Shown here piece after piece: positions 1 to 7,707 of a stretch of DNA of 64,000 nucleotides. Both the position numbers and the translations under genes were made by a program. Where the stretch lies: assembly GCA_963792895.1 (NCBI GenBank), contig CAWBYA010000007.1, forward strand, positions 310,001-374,000, read 5' to 3'. Each line of letters begins with the position of its first letter. The stretch's first letter is position 1. Source of the DNA: UBA6912 sp963792895 (GTDB lineage: Bacteria; Actinomycetota; Acidimicrobiia; Spongiisociales; UBA5794). A model generated the notes under the pieces. That model searched no databases. It worked only from the letters and a program-made list of their open reading frames with translations, and had not been told where the DNA came from.

Positions 1-921
1 ATCGAGTGTGGCCGCGCGTCCCATCGTCCGTCCCAGTGCGCCGCTGTTGGCGGCGAAGAGGTCGACCATCACGGGGTCGTTGTGCATCTCGGTATACGTA
101 TGGCCGCGGGGCTTGATCTCCACCGAGCAGCCGGTCGCCATTGCTGCAGCTTCGAAGCATGCCTCGACCTTCGTGCGCAGCTCGGCGAGTCGCTCCATCG
201 AAGCCGCCCGAACATAGAACGCGAGCGACGTGTGCGCTGGGATCACGTTGGGGGCGCCCCCGCCGTAGGTGATCACGCCGTGGACCTTGTCGGTGTTGTA
301 GAGCGTTTGGCGGAGCGTTGAGATGTTCACGTAGGCCTGCACGGCGGCGTCGAGGGCGTTGATGCCCACCTGGGGGGCGAACGCAGCGTGCGACTCCTTG
401 CCGAAGAAATCGATGTCGAGGTGGGCGACGGCGAGGAAAGAGGGGTCGAGCACGTCCTCTGGTGACGGGTGGATCATCATCGCCGCAGCAGCTCCTTCGA
501 ACGCTCCGGCCTCGATCAGGTCGATCTTTCCGCCGTACGCCTCTTCAGCCGGCGTGCCCAGCACCCTGACTCGGAACCCGAGCTCGTCGGCGAGCGGGGC
601 GAGGGCTACACCCGCACCACACGCTGCAGTGGCGATGAGGTTGTGGCCACAGGCGTGGCCAACCTCAGGGAGGGCGTCGTACTCGGCGCAGATCACCACC
701 TCGGGACCTTCGCCACCGACCCGGGCGTCGAACGCCGTCTCGAGGCCCCAGGCCGGGTATTCGACGGCGAATCCGTTGCCCCGAAGGAACTCGACGAGGC
801 GAGCGGACGAGGCGCGCTCCTCGTAGGCGATCTCGGGATTCTCGTAGAGCCACTTCGAGATGTCTCGAAGATCCGGCTCGACGGCAGAGAACCGATCGAC
901 GACGACCTGCTTGTGGTCCAT
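1..921 (-). CDS. M20 family metallo-amidohydrolase (AbgB-like), 3' end cut by window
   Basis: Zinc-dependent hydrolase of amide bonds in small acylated amino acids, of the peptidase M20 group that includes aminobenzoyl-glutamate hydrolases. The visible 307 codons start at the ATG ending at 921 (MDHKQVVVDRF) and run off the left edge. The metal-binding segment EYDALPEVGHACGHN is intact at about residues 79-93, and PAEEAYGGK follows further on, as in carboxypeptidase-like M20 enzymes. The last part of the catalytic domain and the stop codon are outside the window. The gene is divergent from the AhpD-like gene at 1016, with about 95 bp between them. The family is clear; the substrate cannot be told from sequence. 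Confidence 0.88.
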   Translation of the reverse strand, partial: MDHKQVVVDRFSAVEPDLRDISKWLYENPEIAYEERASSARLVEFLRGNGFAVEYPAWGLETAFDARVGGEGPEVVICAEYDALPEVGHACGHNLIATAACGAGVALAPLADELGFRVRVLGTPAEEAYGGKIDLIEAGAFEGAAAAMMIHPSPEDVLDPSFLAVAHLDIDFFGKESHAAFAPQVGINALDAAVQAYVNISTLRQTLYNTDKVHGVITYGGGAPNVIPAHTSLAFYVRAASMERLAELRTKVEACFEAAAMATGCSVEIKPRGHTYTEMHNDPVMVDLFAANSGALGRTMGRAATLD

Positions 922-1015
922 GCACACCTCACTTGCCTCGTGATCGGGGACCTTCGCCCTGATCGGGCGCAGGCTAGTTGTCCGTACGATTGCGCGGTTT
1001 GCCAAACAACAGGAG

Positions 1016-1363
1016 ATGACCGTGGGCCACTACCGCGACATTCAGAAGGAAGTCAACGACGAGACGCGGGACCTCCGCACCCACATCGAGGAGGTCTACG
1101 CGGGATTCGGCGCTTTGCACCGTGCAGCGTTCACGGACGGCGCCCTCTCTGCCAAGACCAAGGAGCTGATCGCCCTCGCCATCGGCATCCATGACCACTG
1201 CGACGGGTGCATCGCGTCCCACGCCAGAGGAGCAGCCCGCCACGGAGCAACACCGCAAGAGGTGGCCGAGATGATCGGCGTGACCATCCTGATGGGTGGC
1301 GGGCCGAACACGATCTACGGCCCGCGCGCATGGGCCGCCTACAAGGAGTTCGCCGCAAAGTAG
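1016..1363 (+). CDS. carboxymuconolactone decarboxylase / AhpD-like protein
   Basis: Small helical protein of the AhpD-like superfamily, 115 residues, the usual length of single-domain members. The redox motif C-D-G-C-I-A-S-H (CxxCxxxH, about residues 62-69) is complete, which suggests a thiol peroxidase or disulfide-reducing role rather than lactone decarboxylation. The ATG at 1016 directly abuts AGGAG (1011-1015), which is too close for normal initiation. The GTG at 1022, two codons on, has ideal spacing of six bases, so translation may start there. It is a useful Cys-containing comparator for the probable selenoprotein at 30606-31595. Confidence 0.9.
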   Translation: MTVGHYRDIQKEVNDETRDLRTHIEEVYAGFGALHRAAFTDGALSAKTKELIALAIGIHDHCDGCIASHARGAARHGATPQEVAEMIGVTILMGGGPNTIYGPRAWAAYKEFAAK

Positions 1364-1390
1364 ATCGGTCGGCCGTTGGCCGTGTTCCGA

Positions 1391-1432
1391 GACCTCAGAC
1401 CTCAGACCTCAGACTTCTGACTTCTGACTTCT
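1391..1432. repeat. heptad tandem repeat, 3 + 3 units
   Basis: Three perfect copies of GACCTCA (1391-1411) run straight into three perfect copies of GACTTCT (1412-1432), followed by a degenerate GTCCTCT. The block lies between the AhpD-like gene and the first Lgt homologue, ending 22 bp before the latter's start. No gene or known regulatory element explains it. Confidence 0.9.
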
Positions 1433-1454
1433 GTCCTCTCGGTATGCTCGCCGT

Positions 1455-2423
1455 GTGATCGCGTCCATCTCCTACACCCCGATCCCGATTTTCGAGTTGG
1501 GGCCCCTCAACCTCTCGCTCCACGGCTTGTTCGCCGGCCTGGGCTTCGTGGGCGGGGCGGCGCTCATGCTGCGGGAGGCCAAGCGGCGAGGGTTCGACGT
1601 GGACAAGATCACGTCGGTGCTGACGTGGGCGCTGGTTGCGTCATTGCTCGGCGCACGGTTCTTCACCGTCCCCGCCCATCTCGGGGATCCCGGGTATGGG
1701 TTCAGCGATGCCATCAGCATCACGGGTGACTACAGCATCCTCGGCGGGTATGCGGGCGGCATCATCGTCGGCGCCATCCGGATGCGGATGCTCGATCTGC
1801 GCATCCCGGTGACGCTCGACATGGCAGCGGCAGGGCTGGCGATCGGCGCCGTGATCGGCAGGATCGGGGACCTTGCCATCGTCGAGCACCTCGGCAGCCG
1901 GACCGACTTCTTCCTCGGCTTCGCCGTGAAGCCCGGTTACGACCTCTCGCCGCAGCACGACGTGCTGGAGTGCACCGTCTCGGAGGCGGTGAACGGAATA
2001 TGCGGCACGTACCACCACACGGCGCTCTACGACATGATCGGAGCAGGCGTGCTCCTGCTCGTCCTGCTGTGGCTGCGCAAGAACTGGACCTCCCGCCACT
2101 ACGGGCAGTTGTTCGCGATATGGGTGATCTGGTACGGCGTGCAGCGATTCTTCATCGACTTCACGCGGCTCGGCGCTGCCGAGATCGGCACGGTTGCCGA
2201 CTCCGTGATGGGGCCGTTCACCGGCAGCCAGTGGGGTGCACTCGGCGGCGCGGCCATCGGAGCCCTCCTGTTCATGCGATGGCGTCGCCACCCGGTGGTG
2301 TCCGCAGAAGAGGACGCCGCCTACCGCGGGGAGACGATGCCCGACCCGCTCGACGATGTCGACGAGTCGCAAACTCCGGCCGGTGAAGCGCCGGTGCCCG
2401 CTCCGCGGGACACTGACGCCTGA
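1455..2423 (+). CDS. divergent prolipoprotein diacylglyceryl transferase homologue
   Basis: Multi-pass membrane protein of 322 residues related to Lgt. It starts at GTG 1455 and has about seven hydrophobic segments. The N-terminal SLHGLFAGLG resembles the Lgt start. In place of the Lgt signature around GRWGNYFNQE it reads GRIGDLAIVEH (about residue 135), and the HPTFLYES-type segment is replaced by HHTALYDMIG. The residues that form the Lgt active site are therefore only partly kept. A 40-residue hydrophilic tail rich in Asp, Glu and Pro follows the last helix. It stands 38 bp upstream of a canonical lgt and is probably co-transcribed. It may be a paralogue with altered activity. Confidence 0.8.
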   Translation: MIASISYTPIPIFELGPLNLSLHGLFAGLGFVGGAALMLREAKRRGFDVDKITSVLTWALVASLLGARFFTVPAHLGDPGYGFSDAISITGDYSILGGYAGGIIVGAIRMRMLDLRIPVTLDMAAAGLAIGAVIGRIGDLAIVEHLGSRTDFFLGFAVKPGYDLSPQHDVLECTVSEAVNGICGTYHHTALYDMIGAGVLLLVLLWLRKNWTSRHYGQLFAIWVIWYGVQRFFIDFTRLGAAEIGTVADSVMGPFTGSQWGALGGAAIGALLFMRWRRHPVVSAEEDAAYRGETMPDPLDDVDESQTPAGEAPVPAPRDTDA

Positions 2424-2461
2424 GGTCCGATGCGTCCCGCACAGCGATAGGCTGGCGGCCC

Positions 2462-3286
2462 ATGTGGCTCCTCGCATCCATCCCGTCGCCGTCGTTCAAC
2501 GAGATCTCGATCGGGCCGTTGTCCATCCATGTCTACGGGATCCTCATCGGCCTGGGCGTGCTCGTCGCCGCCATCGTGATCACACGTCGCTACAAGGGCT
2601 TCGGCGGCGATCCGGCCATCCTCGAGCACGTCATCCTCTGGACCGTTGTTCTGGGCTTCGCCGGCGCCCGCCTCGCCTACGTCTCCACCCATCTGTCGCG
2701 CTACGACGGCCGCTGGTATGCCGTGTTCTTCATCTGGGAGGGCGGGCTCGCCCTCTTCGGCGGTCTCACCGTGGGAGCGATCACCGCCGTCATCATGGTG
2801 CGACGGGCAGGCGGTGATCCGTGGGCCTTCGCAGACGCCGGAGCGATTGGTCTGCCGCTTGCCCAGGCGATCGGTCGATGGGGCAACTACTTCAACCAGG
2901 AGCTGTTCGGCACCCCCACCACGGTGCCGTGGGCGCTCGAGATCGCCCCGCCGCATCGCCCCCCTGCGTACGTCGACTTCGCGACTTTCCACCCAACGTT
3001 CCTCTACGAGTCGTTGTGGAACGTCCTCATCCTCGTGCCCATCATCCTGTGGCTCGAGCGCCGTCAGAAGCTACGACGTGGCGCCTCGATCGCGCTCTAC
3101 ATGGTGGTGTACGGGGTGATCCGGTTCCTCACGGAACTGATTCGCACGGACACCACGTTCCGCCTGCTCGGACTGTCACGCAACGGCTGGGTTGCGCTCG
3201 GCGCCGTGGTCGGGGGAGTGGTCCTCTTTCGCTGGCGTCAGCGGGTGGGCCGGCCTCAGGTGGAAGAGCTCAGCGAAGCGGCGTGA
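2462..3286 (+). CDS. lgt: prolipoprotein diacylglyceryl transferase
   Basis: Lgt transfers diacylglycerol from phosphatidylglycerol to the lipobox cysteine of prolipoproteins in the cytoplasmic membrane. This 274-residue protein has the family length and signatures: SIHVYGILIGLG near the N-terminus, GRWGNYFNQELFG at about residues 138-150, HPTFLYESLWN at about 178-188, and a late arginine-containing FLTELIRTD segment. The window itself encodes at least five likely substrates with lipobox cysteines (GH13 protein, DUF3179, META, septum-formation and beta-propeller lipoproteins). A strong hairpin terminator follows ten bases after the stop. Confidence 0.96.
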   Translation: MWLLASIPSPSFNEISIGPLSIHVYGILIGLGVLVAAIVITRRYKGFGGDPAILEHVILWTVVLGFAGARLAYVSTHLSRYDGRWYAVFFIWEGGLALFGGLTVGAITAVIMVRRAGGDPWAFADAGAIGLPLAQAIGRWGNYFNQELFGTPTTVPWALEIAPPHRPPAYVDFATFHPTFLYESLWNVLILVPIILWLERRQKLRRGASIALYMVVYGVIRFLTELIRTDTTFRLLGLSRNGWVALGAVVGGVVLFRWRQRVGRPQVEELSEAA

Positions 3287-3295
3287 GCCAACGGA

Positions 3296-3322
3296 AACGG
3301 GCCCCTCGACGAGGGGCCCGTT
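3296..3322. terminator. bidirectional intrinsic terminator
   Basis: A perfect 12-bp inverted repeat (3296-3307 and 3311-3322) with a 3-base loop lies between the convergent lgt and SPFH genes. The outermost pairs are AA/TT, giving a short T run on either strand. Confidence 0.85.
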
Positions 3323-3343
3323 CCTACGATGGCTGCAGACCCG

Positions 3344-4270
3344 TTACTGGTGTTGGGTGGCTTCGTCCGTACCGTGGAAGATCTCGCCGATGGCCCCGAT
3401 CGAGCTGAGAATGCCGCTCATCTCGACGGGCAGGAAGATCTTCGTAGCTCGGCCGTCTGCGATGTGCTGGAGTGCCTCCAGGTAGCGAATCGCGATGAGA
3501 TCCGGGCTCGGGTCGCCGGTGTGGATGGCGCTGAACACGCGCTCGATGGCGCGGCCCTCGCCTTCTGCGACCGTCTCCTTCTGGAAGCGCTCGGCTTCGG
3601 CGACCTGCTTGATCGCCTCGGCCTGGCCCTCAGCCTCCAAGATGCGCGACTGCTTGACGCCTTCCGCTTTGAGGATCTCGGAGCGCTTCAAGCCCTCCGC
3701 CTCGGTGACGGCGGCGCGCCGCTCCCGCTCCGCCTTCATCTGGCGGTGCATGGCGTCGGTGACGTCCGCAGGCGGATCGATGCGTTGGATCTCGACGCGA
3801 ACGACCCTCGTGCCCCAGACGTCCGTCGCCTCGTCGAGGATGGTGCGGAGTTGGGCATTGATCGTCTCGCGGGACGTGAGCGCATCGTCGAGGTCGAGAT
3901 CGCCGACCACGTTACGCAGGTTGGTCTGGGCCAGCTTGGTTGCGGCCAGTACGAAATTCTGGACGTTGTAGATGAGCTTCACGGGGTCGGTTGCCTGGTA
4001 GTAGACGACGGCGTCGACGGTCACGACCACGTTGTCCTTCGTGATGACCTCCTGCGGCGGGACATCAACCACGATTTCTCGCATGTCGACGCGCCGGATG
4101 CGATCGATGAAGGGCACGATCAGGTGCAGACCCGGATCGAGTGTCTCGCGGTATTTACCGAACCGCTCCACGAGGCCGGCTTCGAACTGGCGCACGATCT
4201 TGAGACCGAGGCCGACGTAGACGACCAGTAGGAATATGAAGGCGACCAGGATGATCGCAATCGGTGTCAT
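3344..4270 (-). CDS. SPFH/Band 7 (stomatin-like, QmcA-type) membrane protein
   Basis: One N-terminal membrane segment (residues 4-25) followed by a cytoplasmic SPFH domain (about 28-190) and an alanine/glutamate-rich helical region (about 190-255, EAEGLKRSEILKAEG) that normally drives oligomerisation. The 308-residue length is typical of stomatin-like proteins that organise membrane microdomains. The start at 4270 has AAGGAG seven bases upstream. The NfeD-type gene lies 43 bp upstream on the same strand. SPFH and NfeD proteins are a well-known functional pair, so they very likely act together. Confidence 0.93.
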   Translation of the reverse strand: MTPIAIILVAFIFLLVVYVGLGLKIVRQFEAGLVERFGKYRETLDPGLHLIVPFIDRIRRVDMREIVVDVPPQEVITKDNVVVTVDAVVYYQATDPVKLIYNVQNFVLAATKLAQTNLRNVVGDLDLDDALTSRETINAQLRTILDEATDVWGTRVVRVEIQRIDPPADVTDAMHRQMKAERERRAAVTEAEGLKRSEILKAEGVKQSRILEAEGQAEAIKQVAEAERFQKETVAEGEGRAIERVFSAIHTGDPSPDLIAIRYLEALQHIADGRATKIFLPVEMSGILSSIGAIGEIFHGTDEATQHQ

Positions 4271-4313
4271 GTCGCAGCTCCTTGTCTGTTGCTTTCCAAA
4301 ACCCTATTCCCGG

Positions 4314-5117
4314 TCATCGTTGGCCTTCGACCGGCTCGACCACGAGGTGTGTGCCCCTCACTTCGACGACGCGAACGTGGGTCCCCGGCTGGATGACCGA
4401 CGGCAGGTCCGTCGATGCGCTCCAGGACTCACCCTTACCAAGACGGACGCGGCCGCCCCCCGTCGCCGAATCGATGACCTCGGTGACCACTCCACGGGCA
4501 TCGACGAATCGCTTGACGCCGACAGGGTACGAGGGCTCGCGATCACTCCAGGCAAACCTGCGGAGCGCGACGACTGCGATGAGCGACGTCGAGATGAACA
4601 CGACGAGTTGCACGGTGATCGACACGTCGGCCCATGCGAGCAGCGTCGCGATGGCGGCACCGATCGCGAACGGGAGCATGAAGAACCCCGCCGTCACCAT
4701 CTCGCCAACGCCGAGCACCACGGCGATGCCGAGCCACAGCCACCGCCAGAAATCCGGGTCTTCCACAGCATCCTCCTTTGGGCCGAAGATCATCAACAAC
4801 ACTGCACCACCAATGATGGGTAGGAGCCAACCGTACGCCGGCACGAAGTCGATCCAACGCTGCCGGGTTCGCTCGGATGGAGAGAGCGGGGGATGGCTTG
4901 GTGGGGGCACACGGTGGCGTGAGGCCATCGATTCCGCAAACAGGACGAGGTTCGATCCCGTGACCCGTCGCGGCGATCGACCCCTACGAGCGGCCTCATC
5001 GAGCTTGGCTCGCAGCGTGGCGCGCAAGGTCTCACGCACGTCGGGTGGCACCCGGGTCTCCACCCAATAGGCATCGCACTCGGCGACGATCGCATCGGCG
5101 TTCTTGTCACGCGCCAT
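4314..5117 (-). CDS. HAAS-like domain fused to NfeD-type membrane protein
   Basis: 267 residues in two parts. Residues about 1-65 form a soluble helical region (AYWVETRVPPDVR, GRSPRRVTGSN, LVLFAESMA) that resembles the HAAS-type domain usually encoded next to PadR regulators. Residues about 85-185 hold four hydrophobic segments, and the C-terminal 75 residues are a beta-rich NfeD OB-fold (ARGVVTEVID, GRVRLGKGESW, GTHVRVVEV). NfeD proteins partner SPFH proteins, and an SPFH gene follows. The start at 5117 has GGAGG five bases upstream and overlaps the PadR gene by 11 bases. The NfeD part is firm; the HAAS label is by pattern only. Confidence 0.8.
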   Translation of the reverse strand: MARDKNADAIVAECDAYWVETRVPPDVRETLRATLRAKLDEAARRGRSPRRVTGSNLVLFAESMASRHRVPPPSHPPLSPSERTRQRWIDFVPAYGWLLPIIGGAVLLMIFGPKEDAVEDPDFWRWLWLGIAVVLGVGEMVTAGFFMLPFAIGAAIATLLAWADVSITVQLVVFISTSLIAVVALRRFAWSDREPSYPVGVKRFVDARGVVTEVIDSATGGGRVRLGKGESWSASTDLPSVIQPGTHVRVVEVRGTHLVVEPVEGQR

Positions 5118-5448
5118 GCTCGCCTCCCGTCAAGACTTCCTCGACTCCGTGTGCCAGCTTGCGCCACTCGACGGTCCACTCGTCGAGCTGACGCTGTCCA
5201 GGGCCGGCGATGCGGTAGTACTTGCGCGGCGGCCCGCCCGTCGACTCGACGAAATGGCCCTCGATGTAGCCCCTCTTCTGAAGCCGGCTGAGCAGCGGAT
5301 AGATGCTGCCCTCACTGACGAGCTCCAGTCCCTTGCGCTGCAGTTTGTCGACCATCTCGTATCCATAGCTGGGCTCCTCGGCGATGAGTGCCAGGAGGCA
5401 CATGTCGAGGACTCCTTTGAGCAGCTGAGAGCTGTGATCCAATTGCAC
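5107..5448 (-). CDS. PadR family transcriptional regulator
   Basis: Winged-helix repressor of 113 residues. The family core is clear: LLKGVLDMCLLALI, PSYGYEMVDKL, EGSIYPLLSRLQKRGYI and PRKYYRIAGPG. It starts at GTG 5448 with GAGG just upstream. It is the first gene of a PadR, HAAS-NfeD, SPFH operon and overlaps the second gene by 11 bases, so it probably controls that operon. Two inverted repeats lie in the gap to the divergent DUF4230 gene and may be its operators. Confidence 0.92.
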   Translation of the reverse strand: MQLDHSSQLLKGVLDMCLLALIAEEPSYGYEMVDKLQRKGLELVSEGSIYPLLSRLQKRGYIEGHFVESTGGPPRKYYRIAGPGQRQLDEWTVEWRKLAHGVEEVLTGGEHGA

Positions 5449-5502
5449 TACCTCGGCGACAAGGCGGACCGGGTGGCCCGCGGTGTCTTGCGTCGCCTGT
5501 GA

Positions 5503-5542
5503 CCTGGTAACCAGGATACCTTGCGTAGCACTCTACTAGTGC
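5503..5542. promoter_or_regulatory. candidate PadR operators: two inverted repeats
   Basis: CCTGGT-A-ACCAGG (5503-5515) and GCACT-N5-AGTGC (5528-5542) are both dyads in the 193-bp gap between the PadR operon and the divergent DUF4230 gene. PadR proteins commonly bind dyads in their own promoter. Assignment to this regulator is inference. Confidence 0.45.
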
Positions 5543-5641
5543 GGGTGCGCCGCGGCAAGAGTCGATCTTCCCGTTTTGCGAGACAACGTGGAACCCTTGG
5601 GTACCCTTGCGGGTCCAAGTGGCAAGCTCCCCAAGGTGGTC

Positions 5642-6271
5642 ATGGCGGACAACACATTCTCGAAGCGCACGGGCTCGCTCGTGATTGCCGCCGTCCTCGT
5701 CGTCGGGGCATTCTTCGTTGGCGGCTCTCTCGGCAATTGGAGTCTCTTCAGCTTTGGCGGCACGCCCTACACGCAGGTCGGATCCACGGTGGTCGACAGT
5801 GTGCGGGCGCTCGCCAACCTCACGACCGTCGAGATGGTCGAGTACACGACGGTCGAGAAGGGAAACGACCGCGGCTGGCTGAACTGGGCGCGGGGCGATC
5901 GCATCTTCTTGTTCGCCGTGGCACGGATCGGGGCAGGCGTGGATTTCGAGCGGGTGTACACGGCCAATTTCGACGTCGACGAGGCGACCGGCCGCGTGAC
6001 CGTGCAGTTGCCACCGGCAACGATCCAGTACGTCGACGTCGACGAGGAGCAAACTCGCGTGTTCGATCGTGACACGGGCCTGTTCACCAGCGGCGACCCG
6101 CAGCTCGAGTCGGATGCTCGCGCCGTCGCAGAGCAGGTGCTCCTCCAGGCGGCAATGGACAAACGGATCCTCGACGTGGCTCGTGCGAACGCAAAGGAGA
6201 CCCTGACTGCGTTCCTCGAGGGCCTCGGCTACACGGAAGTGGCCTTCGTAGACGCTCCGCCGGCGCCCTGA
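5642..6271 (+). CDS. DUF4230 domain protein, membrane-anchored
   Basis: About 209 residues from ATG 5642, chosen because it is preceded by AAGGTGG and begins just before the membrane segment (residues about 11-32). An in-frame ATG at 5576 would add 22 residues. The remainder matches the DUF4230 pattern: LTTVEMVEYTTVEKG, an alternating beta region (ARIGAGVDFERV, VQLPPATI) and a helical C-terminal half (LLQAAMDKRILDVARANAKETL). DUF4230 proteins have no settled function. It is divergent from the PadR operon and its last 43 bp overlap the convergent MoaD/ThiS-like gene. Confidence 0.82.
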   Translation: MADNTFSKRTGSLVIAAVLVVGAFFVGGSLGNWSLFSFGGTPYTQVGSTVVDSVRALANLTTVEMVEYTTVEKGNDRGWLNWARGDRIFLFAVARIGAGVDFERVYTANFDVDEATGRVTVQLPPATIQYVDVDEEQTRVFDRDTGLFTSGDPQLESDARAVAEQVLLQAAMDKRILDVARANAKETLTAFLEGLGYTEVAFVDAPPAP

Positions 6272-6537
6272 GTGCCACCGCTCACGGCTTGAAGGATCAC
6301 CACCGAGTCGCCGTCGGCCACCGCGCTGTCGAGGCGGGCCACCTCCCCGTTGAGGAAGCAGGACACGTGCTCTCGCATCGTCCCCCGCGCGTCGAAGAGG
6401 TGGACGCCGAACTCCGGGTGACGATCGGCGACGGCGGCGAGCACACCACCGACCGTCGCTGCCTCGACGATGAAGCGGCGGTCGCCATTCACCAGATCGG
6501 CGAGCATACGCGGGATGGTGACGCCGATCTCGGCCAT
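6229..6537 (-). CDS. MoaD/ThiS-like sulfur-carrier fold protein with C-terminal extension
   Basis: Ubiquitin-like beta-grasp protein of the MoaD/ThiS group, 102 residues from ATG 6537 (a GTG one codon upstream is also possible). Core features are VTIPRMLADLV, ATVGGVLAAV, VSCFLNGEVARL and DSVVILQAVSGG. Sulfur carriers normally end exactly at Gly-Gly, where they are activated. Here 14 more residues (TQGAGGASTKATSV) follow, so the protein would need cleavage to act as a carrier, or it is not one. The start overlaps the stop of the upstream BNR-repeat gene (TGATG), indicating translational coupling. No molybdopterin or thiamine genes are nearby. Confidence 0.8.
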   Translation of the reverse strand: MAEIGVTIPRMLADLVNGDRRFIVEAATVGGVLAAVADRHPEFGVHLFDARGTMREHVSCFLNGEVARLDSAVADGDSVVILQAVSGGTQGAGGASTKATSV

Positions 6538-7577
6538 CACACGGTCAGCGCATGCACGCTGAGAATGCGCGGGAACGTATGGGGTAGCTCGTGCCAGGAC
6601 TCCCCGGCATCAGAGCTCACAGCGACCCGACCCCCTGTGGTGCCGACGTACACGCCACCCTCGCCGTCCGTGGCTATCGCATCACGCAATACCGTGTCGC
6701 TGCCCGGGCGCGACCAGCCACCAGCCATCTGCCACGAGTCGCCTCCGTCATCGCTCGAGTAGACGGCAAACTCCCCGCCGACCGGCATGCGGAACTCGTC
6801 GGACTCGAGGGGAACCACGAAGAGTCGCCCGCTTGCTGCGTCGCGGCCGATGGCAAAGCCAAACCCTGCGGGCAGGCCGTCCTCGATGCGGTGCCATGAC
6901 AGCGCACCATTCGTTGTGCGGAACACGCCCAAGTGGTCCTGCCGCCATATGGTGTCCGGCGCGGCGGGGTCTGCCACGAGGCCGTGAACGCAGAACCCGA
7001 TGTCCGGGTAGGTGTCGTCCTGAGCCGCGTGGGGGATGCCTGCGTTACGCAGCTCCCACGTCGTCCCGCCGTCCTCGGTGTAGAAGACCCCCACAGCGGA
7101 TACACCCACCCACATCCGCTTCACGTCTGCGGGGTCGACGAGGATGCGGTGGGCGGCGAGCCCCCCGAGGCCCGGCTGCCAGCCCGGGCGGGTTGGGTGC
7201 TCGTTGAACCCGGGGACCGGGCGCCACGTCGCTGCGTTGTCGTCGCTGCGGAACAGGCCGGCTTCCGCTACGCCGGCGAACAACGCACCATCGGTCGTGG
7301 CGAGGGTCCACACCTTCTCGAGCGAAGGGGCCCCGTCACCCTCGAACTGCGGGCCGGGGACCACCTGCTGCCAGTCGGCCAAGTCTTCGCTGCGATGCAC
7401 GGCCGCTCCGTACCATGTGCTCGCAGTCGCTGCGAGATGCGTGCCGTCTGCGGTGCGGCCGAAGGTGGTCACCTGCCAACCCTTGAGTGCCGGCTGCGAG
7501 ATGTCCCATGCCGTACGATCATCCGAGCGAGCCAGCCACGCGCCCTTCATCGTCCCGATCTGCAGAACCGTCGTCAC
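6537..7577 (-). CDS. BNR/Asp-box repeat (sialidase-like, YCF48-like) propeller protein
   Basis: About 346 residues forming a predicted beta-propeller. Repeated motifs of the type S-D-D-x-G-x-T-W occur at least five times (FRSDDNAATW, FYTEDGGTTWE, FRTTNGALSWH, YSSDDGGDSWQ, VSSDAGESWHE). No signal peptide is visible, so it is probably cytoplasmic. True sialidase catalytic residues cannot be identified, and glycoside hydrolase activity should not be assumed. The start at GTG 7577 has GGAGG five bases upstream; an in-frame upstream start at 7619 lacks a ribosome site. Its stop overlaps the start of the MoaD/ThiS-like gene, so the two are made together. Confidence 0.85.
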   Translation of the reverse strand: MTTVLQIGTMKGAWLARSDDRTAWDISQPALKGWQVTTFGRTADGTHLAATASTWYGAAVHRSEDLADWQQVVPGPQFEGDGAPSLEKVWTLATTDGALFAGVAEAGLFRSDDNAATWRPVPGFNEHPTRPGWQPGLGGLAAHRILVDPADVKRMWVGVSAVGVFYTEDGGTTWELRNAGIPHAAQDDTYPDIGFCVHGLVADPAAPDTIWRQDHLGVFRTTNGALSWHRIEDGLPAGFGFAIGRDAASGRLFVVPLESDEFRMPVGGEFAVYSSDDGGDSWQMAGGWSRPGSDTVLRDAIATDGEGGVYVGTTGGRVAVSSDAGESWHELPHTFPRILSVHALTV

Positions 7578-7707
7578 TGCGCCTCCAGGTTGCGGGGGCT
7601 TCAGCGTATTCGATCGCAACGCATGGCGTCGCCCCGCGGCGGGACCTCCGGCCCTAGCCCAGAGGTGCGCGGAGCATCACGCTGAGTGGACGGTGCAACG
7701 CAGGCCC

